DNA of 22,975 bases. It comes from Thermoflexales bacterium. GTDB lineage: Bacteria; Chloroflexota; Anaerolineae; Fen-1058. Made by a program: the position numbers and the translations under genes. Under the pieces are notes generated by a model. It had not been told where the DNA came from. It searched no databases and saw only the letters and a list, made by a program, of their open reading frames with translations. Below are positions 5,044-13,525 of the stretch, in pieces. Location: NCBI GenBank assembly GCA_016931085.1, contig JAFGFO010000077.1:1-22975 (forward strand), written 5' to 3'. The stretch's first letter is position 1; each line of letters opens with the position of its first letter.

Positions 5044-7656
5044 ATGAAACAACTTTCTCTTAACGGCGACTGGCAGCTCTACCAGTCAGACCAGCCAGAG
5101 GCTATCCCGGCCATTGTGCCAGGCTGCGTCCACACCGCCTTGCTGGCGGCGGGCAAGATACCGGACCCCTTTTACCGCGATAACGAGCTGGACGTGATGT
5201 GGATCGGCGAGACGGATTGGGTCTACCGCCGCGCGTTTGACGTGCCGGCAGACTTGCTGGCCCACGAGCGCGTTTTGCTGCGCTGCGAAGGACTGGATAC
5301 CCTGGCGACCATCACGCTCAACGGGCAAGAAGTGGCACGGACGGACAACATGTTCCGCACCTGGGAGTTTGACGCCAAGCCATTCTTGCAGGCCGGCGAG
5401 AACCGCATCGAGGTGCGGTTGGCTGCGCCGCTGCCTTACGGACGCCAACGCCTGGCCGAAAGACACCTGCCCGACTGGAGCACCGACAGTCACAAGCTGG
5501 CCGGCGGCAATTGGCTGCGCAAGGAGCCGTGTAACTTTGGCTGGGACTGGGGACCCAAGCTGGTAACCAGCGGCATCTGGCGTGACATCGGCCTGGTGGC
5601 CTTTAACACGGCGCGGCTGGCCGACGTCCACATCTTGCAGGATCATGGTGAATGTCGCCCCAAAGGCGACAATCACGCGCAGGCCGGGTCAGTTATGATG
5701 GGCCAGCCCATTATAACTGCGGTCGGCTTGACATGCCGCGTCTCGGCCGAACGCATCGCCACACCTGCCTTGAAGGCTGTCGTTAGCGTTTCTTTCGAGG
5801 GCGGCCTCGTTGCCCAGGCTGAATTGCCCCTTGCCGGCGCGCCATCTCTTGATGGCGCCATGGCCGAGGCTGTGCTCGCTGTCCGCGACCCACACTTGTG
5901 GTGGCCCAACGGCATGGGCGAGCAGTCGCTGTACGACGTGCGAGTCGAGCTGTTGGACGAGGCGGGTGTCCTGCTCGATGCGTGGACGAAACGCATCGGC
6001 TTGCGCACACTCAAGCTGGAACGCAAGCTGGACGCCTGGGGGCAGAGTTTTTGCTTCGTCGCCAACGGGGTGCCTTTCTTTGCCAAGGGTGCTAATTGGA
6101 TACCGGCCGACAGCTTTCTCGATCGGATTGGCCGCGATCAGTACGCCCAACTGCTGCGCGACGGCGCGGCGGCCCACATGAACATGCTGCGCGTGTGGGG
6201 TGGGGGGATTTATGAGCCAGACGTATTTTACGATTTGTGCGACGAGCTGGGCTTGTGTATCTGGCAGGATTTCGCCTTTGCCTGTGCCACTTATCCCACC
6301 TTTGACCAGCCTTTTATGGCCACAGTCGAGCGGGAGGCCGAGGATAACGTGCGCCGCCTGCGCCATCACGCCTGCCTGGCCCTGTGGTGCGGCAACAACG
6401 AGCTGGAACAGGGCCTGGTGGGTGAGGCCGCCGGTAACTTTGTGCTGAGGAGCTTGGGCTTTGGCCCTCGCGAGCCGGGACAGGGTTGGACCGAGCACTC
6501 GATGAGTTGGGACGACTATGCCCGTTTGTTCGACCAACTGCTGCCCCAAATCGTGACCCGGCTGGATCCAGAAACGGACTATTGGCCCAGCAGCCCCCAC
6601 AGCCCGTTGGGCAATCGCTACGATTGGAACAACCCGTGTTGGGGCGATGCCCACATCTGGGACATCTGGCACGGCAAAAAACCGTTCGAGTTTTACCGCA
6701 CCTGTCATCACCGCTTCGTCAGCGAGTTTGGCTTCCAATCCTTTCCCGAGCCACACACCGTGGACCACTTTACCGAGCCGGGGGACCGCAACGTCACCAG
6801 TTTTGTGATGGAGCACCACCAGCGCAGCGGCATCGGCAACCAGACGATCATTCATTACATGCTCGACTGGTTCCGGCTGCCTGGTTCGTTCGAGATGACG
6901 TTGTGGTTGAGCCAAATCTTGCAGGGTATGGCGATCAAGTATGCCGTGGAAGGTTGGCGGCGCAGCCAGCCGCGAGGGATGGGTGCGCTGTATTGGCAGC
7001 TCAACGACTGCTGGCCGGTGGCCAGTTGGTCGTCGATCGACTATTACGGCCGCTGGAAGGCGCTTCACTACATGGCGCGCCACTTTTTCGCTCCCTTGCT
7101 GCTGTCCGGCGTGGAGGATTTGAAGGCGGGCACGGTTGAGCTGCACGTGACCAGTGATCTGTTGGAAGCGTTTGACGCAGAGCTGATCTGGCAGTTGACG
7201 ACGGCCGGCGGTGAAAAGGTCGATGGTGGTAGTATGAGCGTCCGTGTCCCGGCACAGGCGAGCACGCTCGTCGAGTCCTTGGACCTGCGCGCCCACCTCG
7301 ATCGCCACGGCCCGCGCAACTTGCTGCTCTGGCTGGACCTGCGCGTCCAAGGTGCCACGGTGTCGTCGAACCTGGTGTTGTTCGCGCGGCCCAAGCACCT
7401 GAATTTGACTGATCCGGGCCTCCGCACGGAGATCGAGGCTGCGGGCGATGGCCGTTACCTCGTCACACTCACTGCGGCCAGGCCCGCGCTGTGGACGTGG
7501 CTGGCGCTCGACCAGGGGCAGGCCCGCTTTTCCGACAACTTTTTTCACTTGTTACCTGGCCAGCCTGTCACGGTGACCATGACGTTGAGCGGCGAGCCGC
7601 CGGCCGACCTCCAGCAGGCTCTGCATGTCTATTCTCTCGTAGATACCTATAGATAG
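5044..7656 (+). CDS. Beta-mannosidase (glycoside hydrolase family 2)
   Basis: The start is ATG 5044, preceded by GGGAG at 5032-5036, giving 870 residues. A TTG 24 bp upstream is in frame but lacks a ribosome binding site. The order is typical of GH2 mannosidases: an N-terminal sugar-binding sandwich (LNGDW, GCVHTALL, TLNGQEV, FGWDWGPKL), an immunoglobulin-like domain, a TIM barrel with the acid/base glutamate E453 in WCGNNE and the nucleophile E561 in SEFGFQSFPE, then C-terminal sandwich domains. It removes terminal beta-linked mannose from oligosaccharides. No signal peptide is present, so it acts in the cytoplasm on imported sugars. Residues about 200-226 look like an insertion built of two DNA palindromes. 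It follows polX by 34 bp, but a functional link is not evident. Confidence 0.9.
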   Translation: MKQLSLNGDWQLYQSDQPEAIPAIVPGCVHTALLAAGKIPDPFYRDNELDVMWIGETDWVYRRAFDVPADLLAHERVLLRCEGLDTLATITLNGQEVARTDNMFRTWEFDAKPFLQAGENRIEVRLAAPLPYGRQRLAERHLPDWSTDSHKLAGGNWLRKEPCNFGWDWGPKLVTSGIWRDIGLVAFNTARLADVHILQDHGECRPKGDNHAQAGSVMMGQPIITAVGLTCRVSAERIATPALKAVVSVSFEGGLVAQAELPLAGAPSLDGAMAEAVLAVRDPHLWWPNGMGEQSLYDVRVELLDEAGVLLDAWTKRIGLRTLKLERKLDAWGQSFCFVANGVPFFAKGANWIPADSFLDRIGRDQYAQLLRDGAAAHMNMLRVWGGGIYEPDVFYDLCDELGLCIWQDFAFACATYPTFDQPFMATVEREAEDNVRRLRHHACLALWCGNNELEQGLVGEAAGNFVLRSLGFGPREPGQGWTEHSMSWDDYARLFDQLLPQIVTRLDPETDYWPSSPHSPLGNRYDWNNPCWGDAHIWDIWHGKKPFEFYRTCHHRFVSEFGFQSFPEPHTVDHFTEPGDRNVTSFVMEHHQRSGIGNQTIIHYMLDWFRLPGSFEMTLWLSQILQGMAIKYAVEGWRRSQPRGMGALYWQLNDCWPVASWSSIDYYGRWKALHYMARHFFAPLLLSGVEDLKAGTVELHVTSDLLEAFDAELIWQLTTAGGEKVDGGSMSVRVPAQASTLVESLDLRAHLDRHGPRNLLLWLDLRVQGATVSSNLVLFARPKHLNLTDPGLRTEIEAAGDGRYLVTLTAARPALWTWLALDQGQARFSDNFFHLLPGQPVTVTMTLSGEPPADLQQALHVYSLVDTYR
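5653..5718. repeat. Two palindromes inside the mannosidase coding region
   Basis: First, TGTCGCC (5653-5659) pairs with GGCGACA (5665-5671). Second, arms at 5691-5703 and 5706-5718 pair through AGTTAT/ATAACT and ATGGGC/GCCCAT with one G-T wobble. Together they encode about residues 204-225, a stretch without resemblance to the surrounding beta-sandwich domain. This looks like a frame-preserving insertion of repeat-type DNA. Confidence 0.5.
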
Positions 7657-7681
7657 CAGACTGTCGGAGAAAGCGTCGTAG

Positions 7682-7701
7682 GGCAGGTTTCCATACCTGC
7701 C
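7682..7701. terminator. Hairpin between convergent genes
   Basis: GGCAGGT (7682-7688) and ACCTGCC (7695-7701) pair around a 6-nt loop. A second, imperfect pairing (AAGCCTG with CAGGCCTT) follows to about 7730. It is the only structure in the 83-bp gap between the mannosidase and the convergent DUF2723 gene. It could end transcripts from both sides or be a dispersed repeat. There is no T-run. Confidence 0.4.
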
Positions 7702-7739
7702 GCAAGCCTGGCGGCTATCCGCAGGCCTTACAGATAACG

Positions 7740-10502
7740 CTATGGCGCCATTTCCCACGCCCCCAGCAGGATGCTGTCACCCATGCGGTTGTCCAGGGGC
7801 GGGAGGATGGCCTGGCGGAACTCGTCGTATACCTTCAGATGCGCGTCGGCCCAGCCGCTCGCCGCGTCGGCCGGCAAGTGGAAGCGATGCGGGTCGAGGA
7901 CACGCGAGCCGGCGATCCACTTGAGCGTGCGGATCGTGTCGAGTGCCGGCTTGGTGTCCTGCGGCAGCCACCAGGCGCCTTCTCTGTGCTGCAATCGGAC
8001 GCTAAAGCTATAGTCGTTGACCAACGAGCGGCGCGCCACGAAAGTCAGGTCCAGGCGTAATTGCCCACCGGGGCGGGGCCGCTGCGGCGAGGCGCTGACG
8101 CCGGTCAAGGCCAGTTGCTCGCCGATCAGTACGTAGCGACTGCCCGGTGTAGGTCGCGGCAGCGCCAGGCGCGCAGGAGCCAGCCCCCATATACCAGGCT
8201 TGACTGCTCGGCCTGCTTCATCGTGTAAGCTCACGCTCAGATCCACCCCCGTGCTTGCCGCCGGCAAATCGTGGATCGTGCTGAAATATCCTCCCACTGG
8301 CACGGTCGGCAGTCCTTGCTCTTTTACAGCCCCGCCAGCTTCCAGGCGGGCGACCAGCGCCGTCTGTGCGCCACGGCAGTCATCCCAATGCAGATACACC
8401 CGCAGCGTGACCGGGTCGCTGTAATCGTAATCCACACCTGCCAGGCGCAGCCCGCCCTCGAACGGCACGTCCAGCCGGTGCAGGGTGAGCGGCGGCTGGC
8501 TGGAAGGGATCAGCGAGATTTGCGCCAGCGCCGCCAGCGTTTGACCGCCAGCGGCCAGGTTGTGCCAGCCTCCCTCGGGTAGGGAGTAGTAGGCACCAAT
8601 GACGATGGTATACTCCCCCGACAGCAGTTCGGGAAAGAGCGGCAGCCCGAACCGCTCGATGTATACGGCGCCAGCCGCATAATCCCGGGCCGGCAGGCGG
8701 CTGTCACGTTGCGCCACGTGCCGGCCGGCCGCGTCGAGCACGTGGACGGTAAACGAGTAATCGTGGTCGAGCGCTGCCAGCGGGCGCCAGGCCACGGCCA
8801 GCTCGACAACCTGCCCGGCCTGGAAGGCGCGGCGGTCCAGGCGATAGCCGGCGACGGCGATTTGCCCTTCAAAGTCAATCTGTGTTAGCTCGCTTTCGAG
8901 CCGCACTGGCTCAAACCCGGCTGGCAAGTCCTGGGCTGGCTGCTTGAGCACCCGAAATGCCTGCCCAATGGGCTGAAAGATGTAGCCGCTCGCGGCGTAT
9001 TCGACGCCCGAGTAGCGCGTGACCAGTACCGGGTGGCTATCGATTTCCGCCTCGATGCGCTGCAGCCACACCTGGGCGTAGTCGATGCCTCCCAGGGGAT
9101 ATACGTATTCCACGCTGACGTCGGGCCGCTGGCCTTCGACGTTTTGCAAATAGGCCAGCGGGGTGAACCAGTGCCAATCGGCCAGGATCACGGCCCCTGC
9201 CGGCGCTTCTTGCAAGATCGGGGCGACGTAATCGCGCGTGGAGTGGTCGCCGGCCAATTGGATGTAACCAGGCGCGTGCGCGATGCCGTTGAGCAGCCCG
9301 GCCAACAAAATGCTTATGGCTAGAGTGGTGGAGAGGAAGCGTGAGACTGAATTAACAATTAACAATTGACAATTAACAGTTAACAATTGACTTGTTCCTA
9401 CGCCCAACGCGATGGCTTGCAAAAGATAGGCCGGCATCATATACTCGACGGTCTGCGGCGCGCGATAGGTGATGGTGATGTACACCTGCGCCACCCATCC
9501 GCCGATCAACATCAGCCCGGTTCGCCAGTCGCGCCACGTGACGATCAGCGCGCCGAGGGCCGAGGCCGCCAGCAGCGCCGGGTTGAACTGAAATTGCAGC
9601 AAGGTGGGCAGCAGCTCCAGGCGCGCGGGAAGATACTCCAGCCCGGCGAAGGCGAACATATCGCCGCCAAAGCCGCGAGCCGTCACGTGATACAAAAAGC
9701 CCTGCAGTGTGGCCAGGTCGTCCGGCGCGAATACCGCCCCGGATGCCGCCCGCAGCGGCAAGTACAACCAAACCAGTTGGCCAGCCGCAAAGGCAGCCAG
9801 CGGCCTCACCCAGCGGCGTGGCGTCCACAGCAGGCGGGGATCGAGCAGTACGAGGTACAGGACCAGGAACGCGCCCACAAAGGCCAGCGGCGGATAATGC
9901 CCCAGCCCCAACGACAACGCCAGCGCCAGGCGCGTAAGGCTGTTTCGATAGCTCGATTTCTTGTCCACTAACGTGCGCGCATTTTCACCCATTCCTATAG
10001 CCATTGGTGTAGATTCGCGCAGATTCGCGGATAAAGTCGCGATTTCGCGCACACTCCACGCCAGCAGCGCCATGGTGGGCATGCGGATATTGGTCGTTGT
10101 GGCTTGCGACCAGAACGTGGTGGAGGTGCCCAGGGCCAGCACCGCCGCCAGCCCGCCCCACACGCCTGCACCGGTGGGTAGGTTGGGGATGACGCCGGCC
10201 AGGCGGCGGACTGTCTCAAAGAGCAGCGTGAGCGTGGCAGCCGCCAGCACGGCGCTCATCAAGTTGAGGCCGAGAGCGGGCCTGGCAGGCATGAGCAAGC
10301 TGAATAACTTGCCCACCATCGTATAGAGCGGGAAGCCGAACGGGTGCGCCACGCCCAATTGGCTGGCGACCACTTGAAACTCGCCGCTGTCGGCCGGCAG
10401 AACGTCCTGTTGCAGGGTCAGGAGATAGACGGCCAGGGAGATGACGAACACCATCCCCCTCAGGACATGTGCAAAAACCAGTTTGTTTTTTGTAGTGTCC
10501 AT
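7740..10502 (-). CDS. DUF2723 polytopic membrane protein with C-terminal beta-sandwich modules
   Basis: From ATG 10502 this is 920 residues. The N-terminal half is a DUF2723 membrane domain, related to GT-C/PMT glycosyltransferases: YLLTLQQDVLPADSGEFQ then LGVAHPFGFPLYT, followed by many hydrophobic helices up to about residue 400. A soluble part follows (ILADWHWFTPLAYLQNVEG), then several beta-sandwich modules with the shared motifs GYRLD, DYSFTVHVLD and SGEYTIVIGAYY. It probably uses a lipid-linked sugar donor and acts outside the membrane. Two insertions break the membrane domain: about residues 155-175 from a decamer-type repeat and residues 370-384 from a heptamer array. A longer frame opens upstream to 10784 but overlaps the previous gene. 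No strong ribosome binding site precedes the chosen ATG. It is the last gene of a four-gene minus-strand cluster. Confidence 0.8.
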   Translation of the reverse strand: MDTTKNKLVFAHVLRGMVFVISLAVYLLTLQQDVLPADSGEFQVVASQLGVAHPFGFPLYTMVGKLFSLLMPARPALGLNLMSAVLAAATLTLLFETVRRLAGVIPNLPTGAGVWGGLAAVLALGTSTTFWSQATTTNIRMPTMALLAWSVREIATLSANLRESTPMAIGMGENARTLVDKKSSYRNSLTRLALALSLGLGHYPPLAFVGAFLVLYLVLLDPRLLWTPRRWVRPLAAFAAGQLVWLYLPLRAASGAVFAPDDLATLQGFLYHVTARGFGGDMFAFAGLEYLPARLELLPTLLQFQFNPALLAASALGALIVTWRDWRTGLMLIGGWVAQVYITITYRAPQTVEYMMPAYLLQAIALGVGTSQLLTVNCQLLIVNSVSRFLSTTLAISILLAGLLNGIAHAPGYIQLAGDHSTRDYVAPILQEAPAGAVILADWHWFTPLAYLQNVEGQRPDVSVEYVYPLGGIDYAQVWLQRIEAEIDSHPVLVTRYSGVEYAASGYIFQPIGQAFRVLKQPAQDLPAGFEPVRLESELTQIDFEGQIAVAGYRLDRRAFQAGQVVELAVAWRPLAALDHDYSFTVHVLDAAGRHVAQRDSRLPARDYAAGAVYIERFGLPLFPELLSGEYTIVIGAYYSLPEGGWHNLAAGGQTLAALAQISLIPSSQPPLTLHRLDVPFEGGLRLAGVDYDYSDPVTLRVYLHWDDCRGAQTALVARLEAGGAVKEQGLPTVPVGGYFSTIHDLPAASTGVDLSVSLHDEAGRAVKPGIWGLAPARLALPRPTPGSRYVLIGEQLALTGVSASPQRPRPGGQLRLDLTFVARRSLVNDYSFSVRLQHREGAWWLPQDTKPALDTIRTLKWIAGSRVLDPHRFHLPADAASGWADAHLKVYDEFRQAILPPLDNRMGDSILLGAWEMAP
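9352..9393. repeat. Heptamer array TTAACAA/TTGACAA inside the DUF2723 gene
   Basis: Six units in exact phase: TTAACAA, TTAACAA, TTGACAA, TTAACAG, TTAACAA, TTGACTT. The 42 bp keep the frame and encode the peptide QLLTVNCQLLIVN in a loop between membrane segments. Confidence 0.85.
10011..10030. repeat. Decamer repeat AGATTCGCG(C/G) inside the DUF2723 gene
   Basis: Two copies lie at 10011-10020 and 10021-10030, followed by the related ATTTCGCG at about 10042-10049. The repeat encodes the in-frame peptide NLREST in an insertion of about 25 residues. Similar TTCG(C/T)G words recur in the 62-bp gap at 10503-10564 upstream of this gene. Confidence 0.5.
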
Positions 10503-10564
10503 ACCCAGCTTTCGCGTTTTTAGTGACCTTTCGTGCGCAAAGCATTCGTGATCCAAATTCCCGC

Positions 10565-13525
10565 CTACCTCACCTGGAATCGCTCGAGCACGATGGCGTT
10601 GTGCATCACCGCCTGCCCGTCTTGCACGGCCGGCAGCCGCTCGCCGGTGTCGTGCCGGTACATGCCCACCAGCAGCCGGTATTCGCCGGCCTGGGCCTGG
10701 GCAGAGAAGGGGACGAGATATTCGTCGCTGATCACCTCGCCCTTCATCCAAAAGGGAGTGGGATAGTCGCCGTCGCGCGGCCAACTGTCTTTTTGACCGG
10801 CAGCCTTGTCGGCCGGGTCAAGGATGTGCGTAAAGACGGTGTAGGGGACGTCCATCTCGCGCAGCGCCTGCCAGTAGAGCACCAGGCATACATCCTGGCC
10901 TGGCTGGGGTGGGCCGTCCCAATCGTAGCCTAACAAGCGCACGCTGTCGCCCAACGTCACGTCGAGTGGGTGGCTGATTGGGCCTGGGCGAAAGACCCGC
11001 TCGCGGGCGCGCACGCTCACCTGGCCCACGTCGACTTCTGTCCCGCTCAGCACAGTGCTACGCTGAAACAGGCCCAATACCTTTTCGCTGTGACGGCCGC
11101 TCACGGCTAATGCCTGGCCGCCAGGCGCCAACACGCTGATGCGCAGTGTGTAGAGGCCAGGCGACAGGCGGGGCGGTACCAAGAGCGCTTGCCGGTCCAT
11201 CATCCACTGGCCGGGTGGCCACTGCGAGGTGGGATACCAGGCTGCCACCGGATCTGTTTCTGCCCTGGTCACCACGCGGCCGGCCCGGTCGACCAGGGCG
11301 ATGTGCAGCCGGTAATCCTGCTCGATCTGGCGCTCCGGCCGCCAGAGCAGGCGGAACGCGATATAGTGCCCCTGCCAGAACTCGCGCCCGGCAAAGTAGA
11401 CACCGCTCAGGGCCAGGCGGTCTCCAAAGCTGGCATCGAGGGGGCTCAATTGAACATCTTGAGCCACGACAAGCTCGCTCGAGCACTCTGTACACGGCAG
11501 CACGTGAATGTCACCGACTTCAATGTAGGGCGTGGGCAGCGGGCGGCTGCCCTGGCTGGGCCACAGACCGGCCCGGCTGGGGTATAGAAAGGCGCTGATT
11601 CGCAGCACATACTCACCCGGTGGCGTGCCGCTTGGAACCACGACACCCTGGCGGACGGTGAGCAGGTCGCCGCTTTGCCATTTGGCCGGGGGGTTGAAAT
11701 CACTGCCGGGCCGCAGCGCCAGCGTCGTCCAGCCATCGCCGTCACGATCGACCAGTTGAAGCCCCATGGCCAGGTCCCCACCAGGCGGAGTGATAACGCG
11801 CAAGGATAGGCTGGCCAATACGGGCTGACCAGGATACACCTGGGCGCGCGTGAGCGCCACTTGCTCCAGGTGAAACGCCGTATCAAAACTGGCCTGGAGC
11901 GGCTGGACGATTTCAGCCTGGGTGCGATCCAAGACGTACAGCTTTAGCTCTTTATAACTGCCCGAATAATAGGCGTGCTCGTCAAGCCAGTTGGCGACTA
12001 CTTTCTGAGGATCGACGTCGCTGACTGCCGCCGGCAATACCCAGGCACGCTCGTATTGGCTGGCGATTTCCTGAAGCGTTTGATGGGCGGCGGCCGGCTC
12101 GATCGGGATTGCATGGGGCAGCCAGTAGACGGGCCGCTCGGAATCCGGCGGAGCGTAGAGTTGTTCCACCGGCTGCTGTTCCCTGTTGATCGCCGACACT
12201 GTCTCGGCCAGGGGCGTGATCGGATAATACAGTTGTTGTACCCACTGCCACGGACCATTGAAGATGATGGCGTCGCCTGGCTGCAAGTGCGCGTTGAGAT
12301 AGCTCACCACCTTGCCATAGTCGCTTTTAACCACCGCCGCGTTCATGTCGGACACGTGCGCGTTGGCAGCCATTAGCACGCCCCAGAGCGCTATGGCCGG
12401 CAGCCAATGCCACCTGGCTAGCCAGGCCACCACCAACCCCAGGCTCAGGCAGTAGGCTGGGATGACGGCGGCGGCATAGCGCGGGTAGAGCCGCTCCGGC
12501 GAAGCGATGACCAGCGCCAGGGGAACGAGCAGGTAAATCGGCACGAGCCATCTGCTCCACCGGCCTGGCTTGTCCGGCGCTCCGTTTAGCCCCCGCCTCC
12601 AGACAGCTAGCAGCGATAGGCACAGCCCGGCCGCCACGAGCACGAGCACCGCGTTGGACCAGCTTGGCCATGGACGCGCCTGAACGCCCCACATCAATTC
12701 GTCTACCAGCCCCCAACCCGGCTCTATTCGCCCCAGCACCGAGTGCAGCGTAAATCCTTGCAGCGAGCGCAGCACGTTGCGGGCCGCCCGGGATGAGAAC
12801 AAATAGAGCGCGAACAGACTGCCCACGGCGACTTGCGCCCCAAACCACCAGGCCGCGAATAACAGTGCCGGACGCCTGGTGTTCAGCGTCGAGAGCGCGT
12901 ACACGTTGATGGCGACCAGCACGAACGCCATCAGGTAATGCGTGAGGACCGACACCACGGCCAACGCGCCAAAGGCCAGCCACCAGGTCCATCGTCCGCC
13001 GCCGCGCACGCGTTGAAACAACTCGAATAAGATCAACCCTTCCACGATCATGAGCACGTAGGGACGGGCGTCTTGCGAGTAGTGGATGTGGAAAGGCTGC
13101 ACGACCAACAGCGTGGCGGCTGCCAGGGCCGCCAGGCGATCCAGCCGGCGCCGGCCGACGCGGTAAAGCAGCGCCACGCTCAGAACTCCTAAGCAGGCCG
13201 ACGGAAAGCGCAGGGCGTATTCGCAAGCCCCGGCAGCCAGTCGCCAGGCACGTAGTCCCACGTAATAGACCGGCGGCAGCTCGTGAAACGCTTGGAGCAG
13301 ATAAGCCAGCATGCCGCTGTAGGACTTGGCGGAAATAAAGGCGCTGGCCGATTCGTCAAAGGTCAAATCCGCCGCCCCCAGGCGATCCAGGCGGATGGCA
13401 AAAGCGACCAGGACTGCCAGCAGGAGCAGCGTGGAACGTGGAATGGAAGACCTAAGACGTAAAACGTAAAACGTAAAACGTAAAACTCTAGACCTGAAAC
13501 CCTTGCCCTGCAACCTGAAACTCAT
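10565..13525 (-). CDS. GT39-like glycosyltransferase with C-terminal beta-sandwich modules
   Basis: From ATG 13525 this is 986 residues. The first 28 or so are repeat-encoded. A hydrophobic helix (32-47) then leads to the first periplasm-side loop with the acidic pair in TFDESASAF (55-63) and the motif YSQDARPY (149-156), hallmarks of GT39/PMT-type GT-C glycosyltransferases. Further membrane helices run to about residue 400. The C-terminal half holds about three beta-sandwich modules with GVYFAG and GYDWD, DYRLHIALVD and PYTVFTHILD, and SPGLYTLRISV and AGEYRLLVGMY. The ATG overlaps the previous gene's TGA (ATGA), so translation is probably coupled. The first module carries an odd CTEC pair. 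It probably transfers a sugar from a polyprenyl-phosphate carrier to an extracellular acceptor. The acceptor is unknown. Confidence 0.8.
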   Translation of the reverse strand: MSFRLQGKGFRSRVLRFTFYVLRLRSSIPRSTLLLLAVLVAFAIRLDRLGAADLTFDESASAFISAKSYSGMLAYLLQAFHELPPVYYVGLRAWRLAAGACEYALRFPSACLGVLSVALLYRVGRRRLDRLAALAAATLLVVQPFHIHYSQDARPYVLMIVEGLILFELFQRVRGGGRWTWWLAFGALAVVSVLTHYLMAFVLVAINVYALSTLNTRRPALLFAAWWFGAQVAVGSLFALYLFSSRAARNVLRSLQGFTLHSVLGRIEPGWGLVDELMWGVQARPWPSWSNAVLVLVAAGLCLSLLAVWRRGLNGAPDKPGRWSRWLVPIYLLVPLALVIASPERLYPRYAAAVIPAYCLSLGLVVAWLARWHWLPAIALWGVLMAANAHVSDMNAAVVKSDYGKVVSYLNAHLQPGDAIIFNGPWQWVQQLYYPITPLAETVSAINREQQPVEQLYAPPDSERPVYWLPHAIPIEPAAAHQTLQEIASQYERAWVLPAAVSDVDPQKVVANWLDEHAYYSGSYKELKLYVLDRTQAEIVQPLQASFDTAFHLEQVALTRAQVYPGQPVLASLSLRVITPPGGDLAMGLQLVDRDGDGWTTLALRPGSDFNPPAKWQSGDLLTVRQGVVVPSGTPPGEYVLRISAFLYPSRAGLWPSQGSRPLPTPYIEVGDIHVLPCTECSSELVVAQDVQLSPLDASFGDRLALSGVYFAGREFWQGHYIAFRLLWRPERQIEQDYRLHIALVDRAGRVVTRAETDPVAAWYPTSQWPPGQWMMDRQALLVPPRLSPGLYTLRISVLAPGGQALAVSGRHSEKVLGLFQRSTVLSGTEVDVGQVSVRARERVFRPGPISHPLDVTLGDSVRLLGYDWDGPPQPGQDVCLVLYWQALREMDVPYTVFTHILDPADKAAGQKDSWPRDGDYPTPFWMKGEVISDEYLVPFSAQAQAGEYRLLVGMYRHDTGERLPAVQDGQAVMHNAIVLERFQVR
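13450..13519. repeat. Ten-unit heptamer array at the start of the GT39-like gene
   Basis: Units in unbroken 7-bp phase: ACCTAAG, ACGTAAA four times, ACTCTAG, ACCTGAA, ACCCTTG, CCCTGCA, ACCTGAA. It begins 3 bp inside the start codon and encodes residues 3-25 of the protein at 10565-13525. The four identical units are the most homogeneous run in the window. Confidence 0.9.

Noticed and set aside
5689..7548. 619-residue open frame antisense to the mannosidase
   Set aside because: It is the mirror frame of a well-supported GH2 enzyme with both catalytic glutamates. No start signals or motifs support it.
9352..9393. Heptamer array considered as a CRISPR-like or transposon-end sequence
   Set aside because: The unit is only 7 bp with no spacers, no flanking target duplication and no transposase nearby. 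Tandem heptamers explain it fully.
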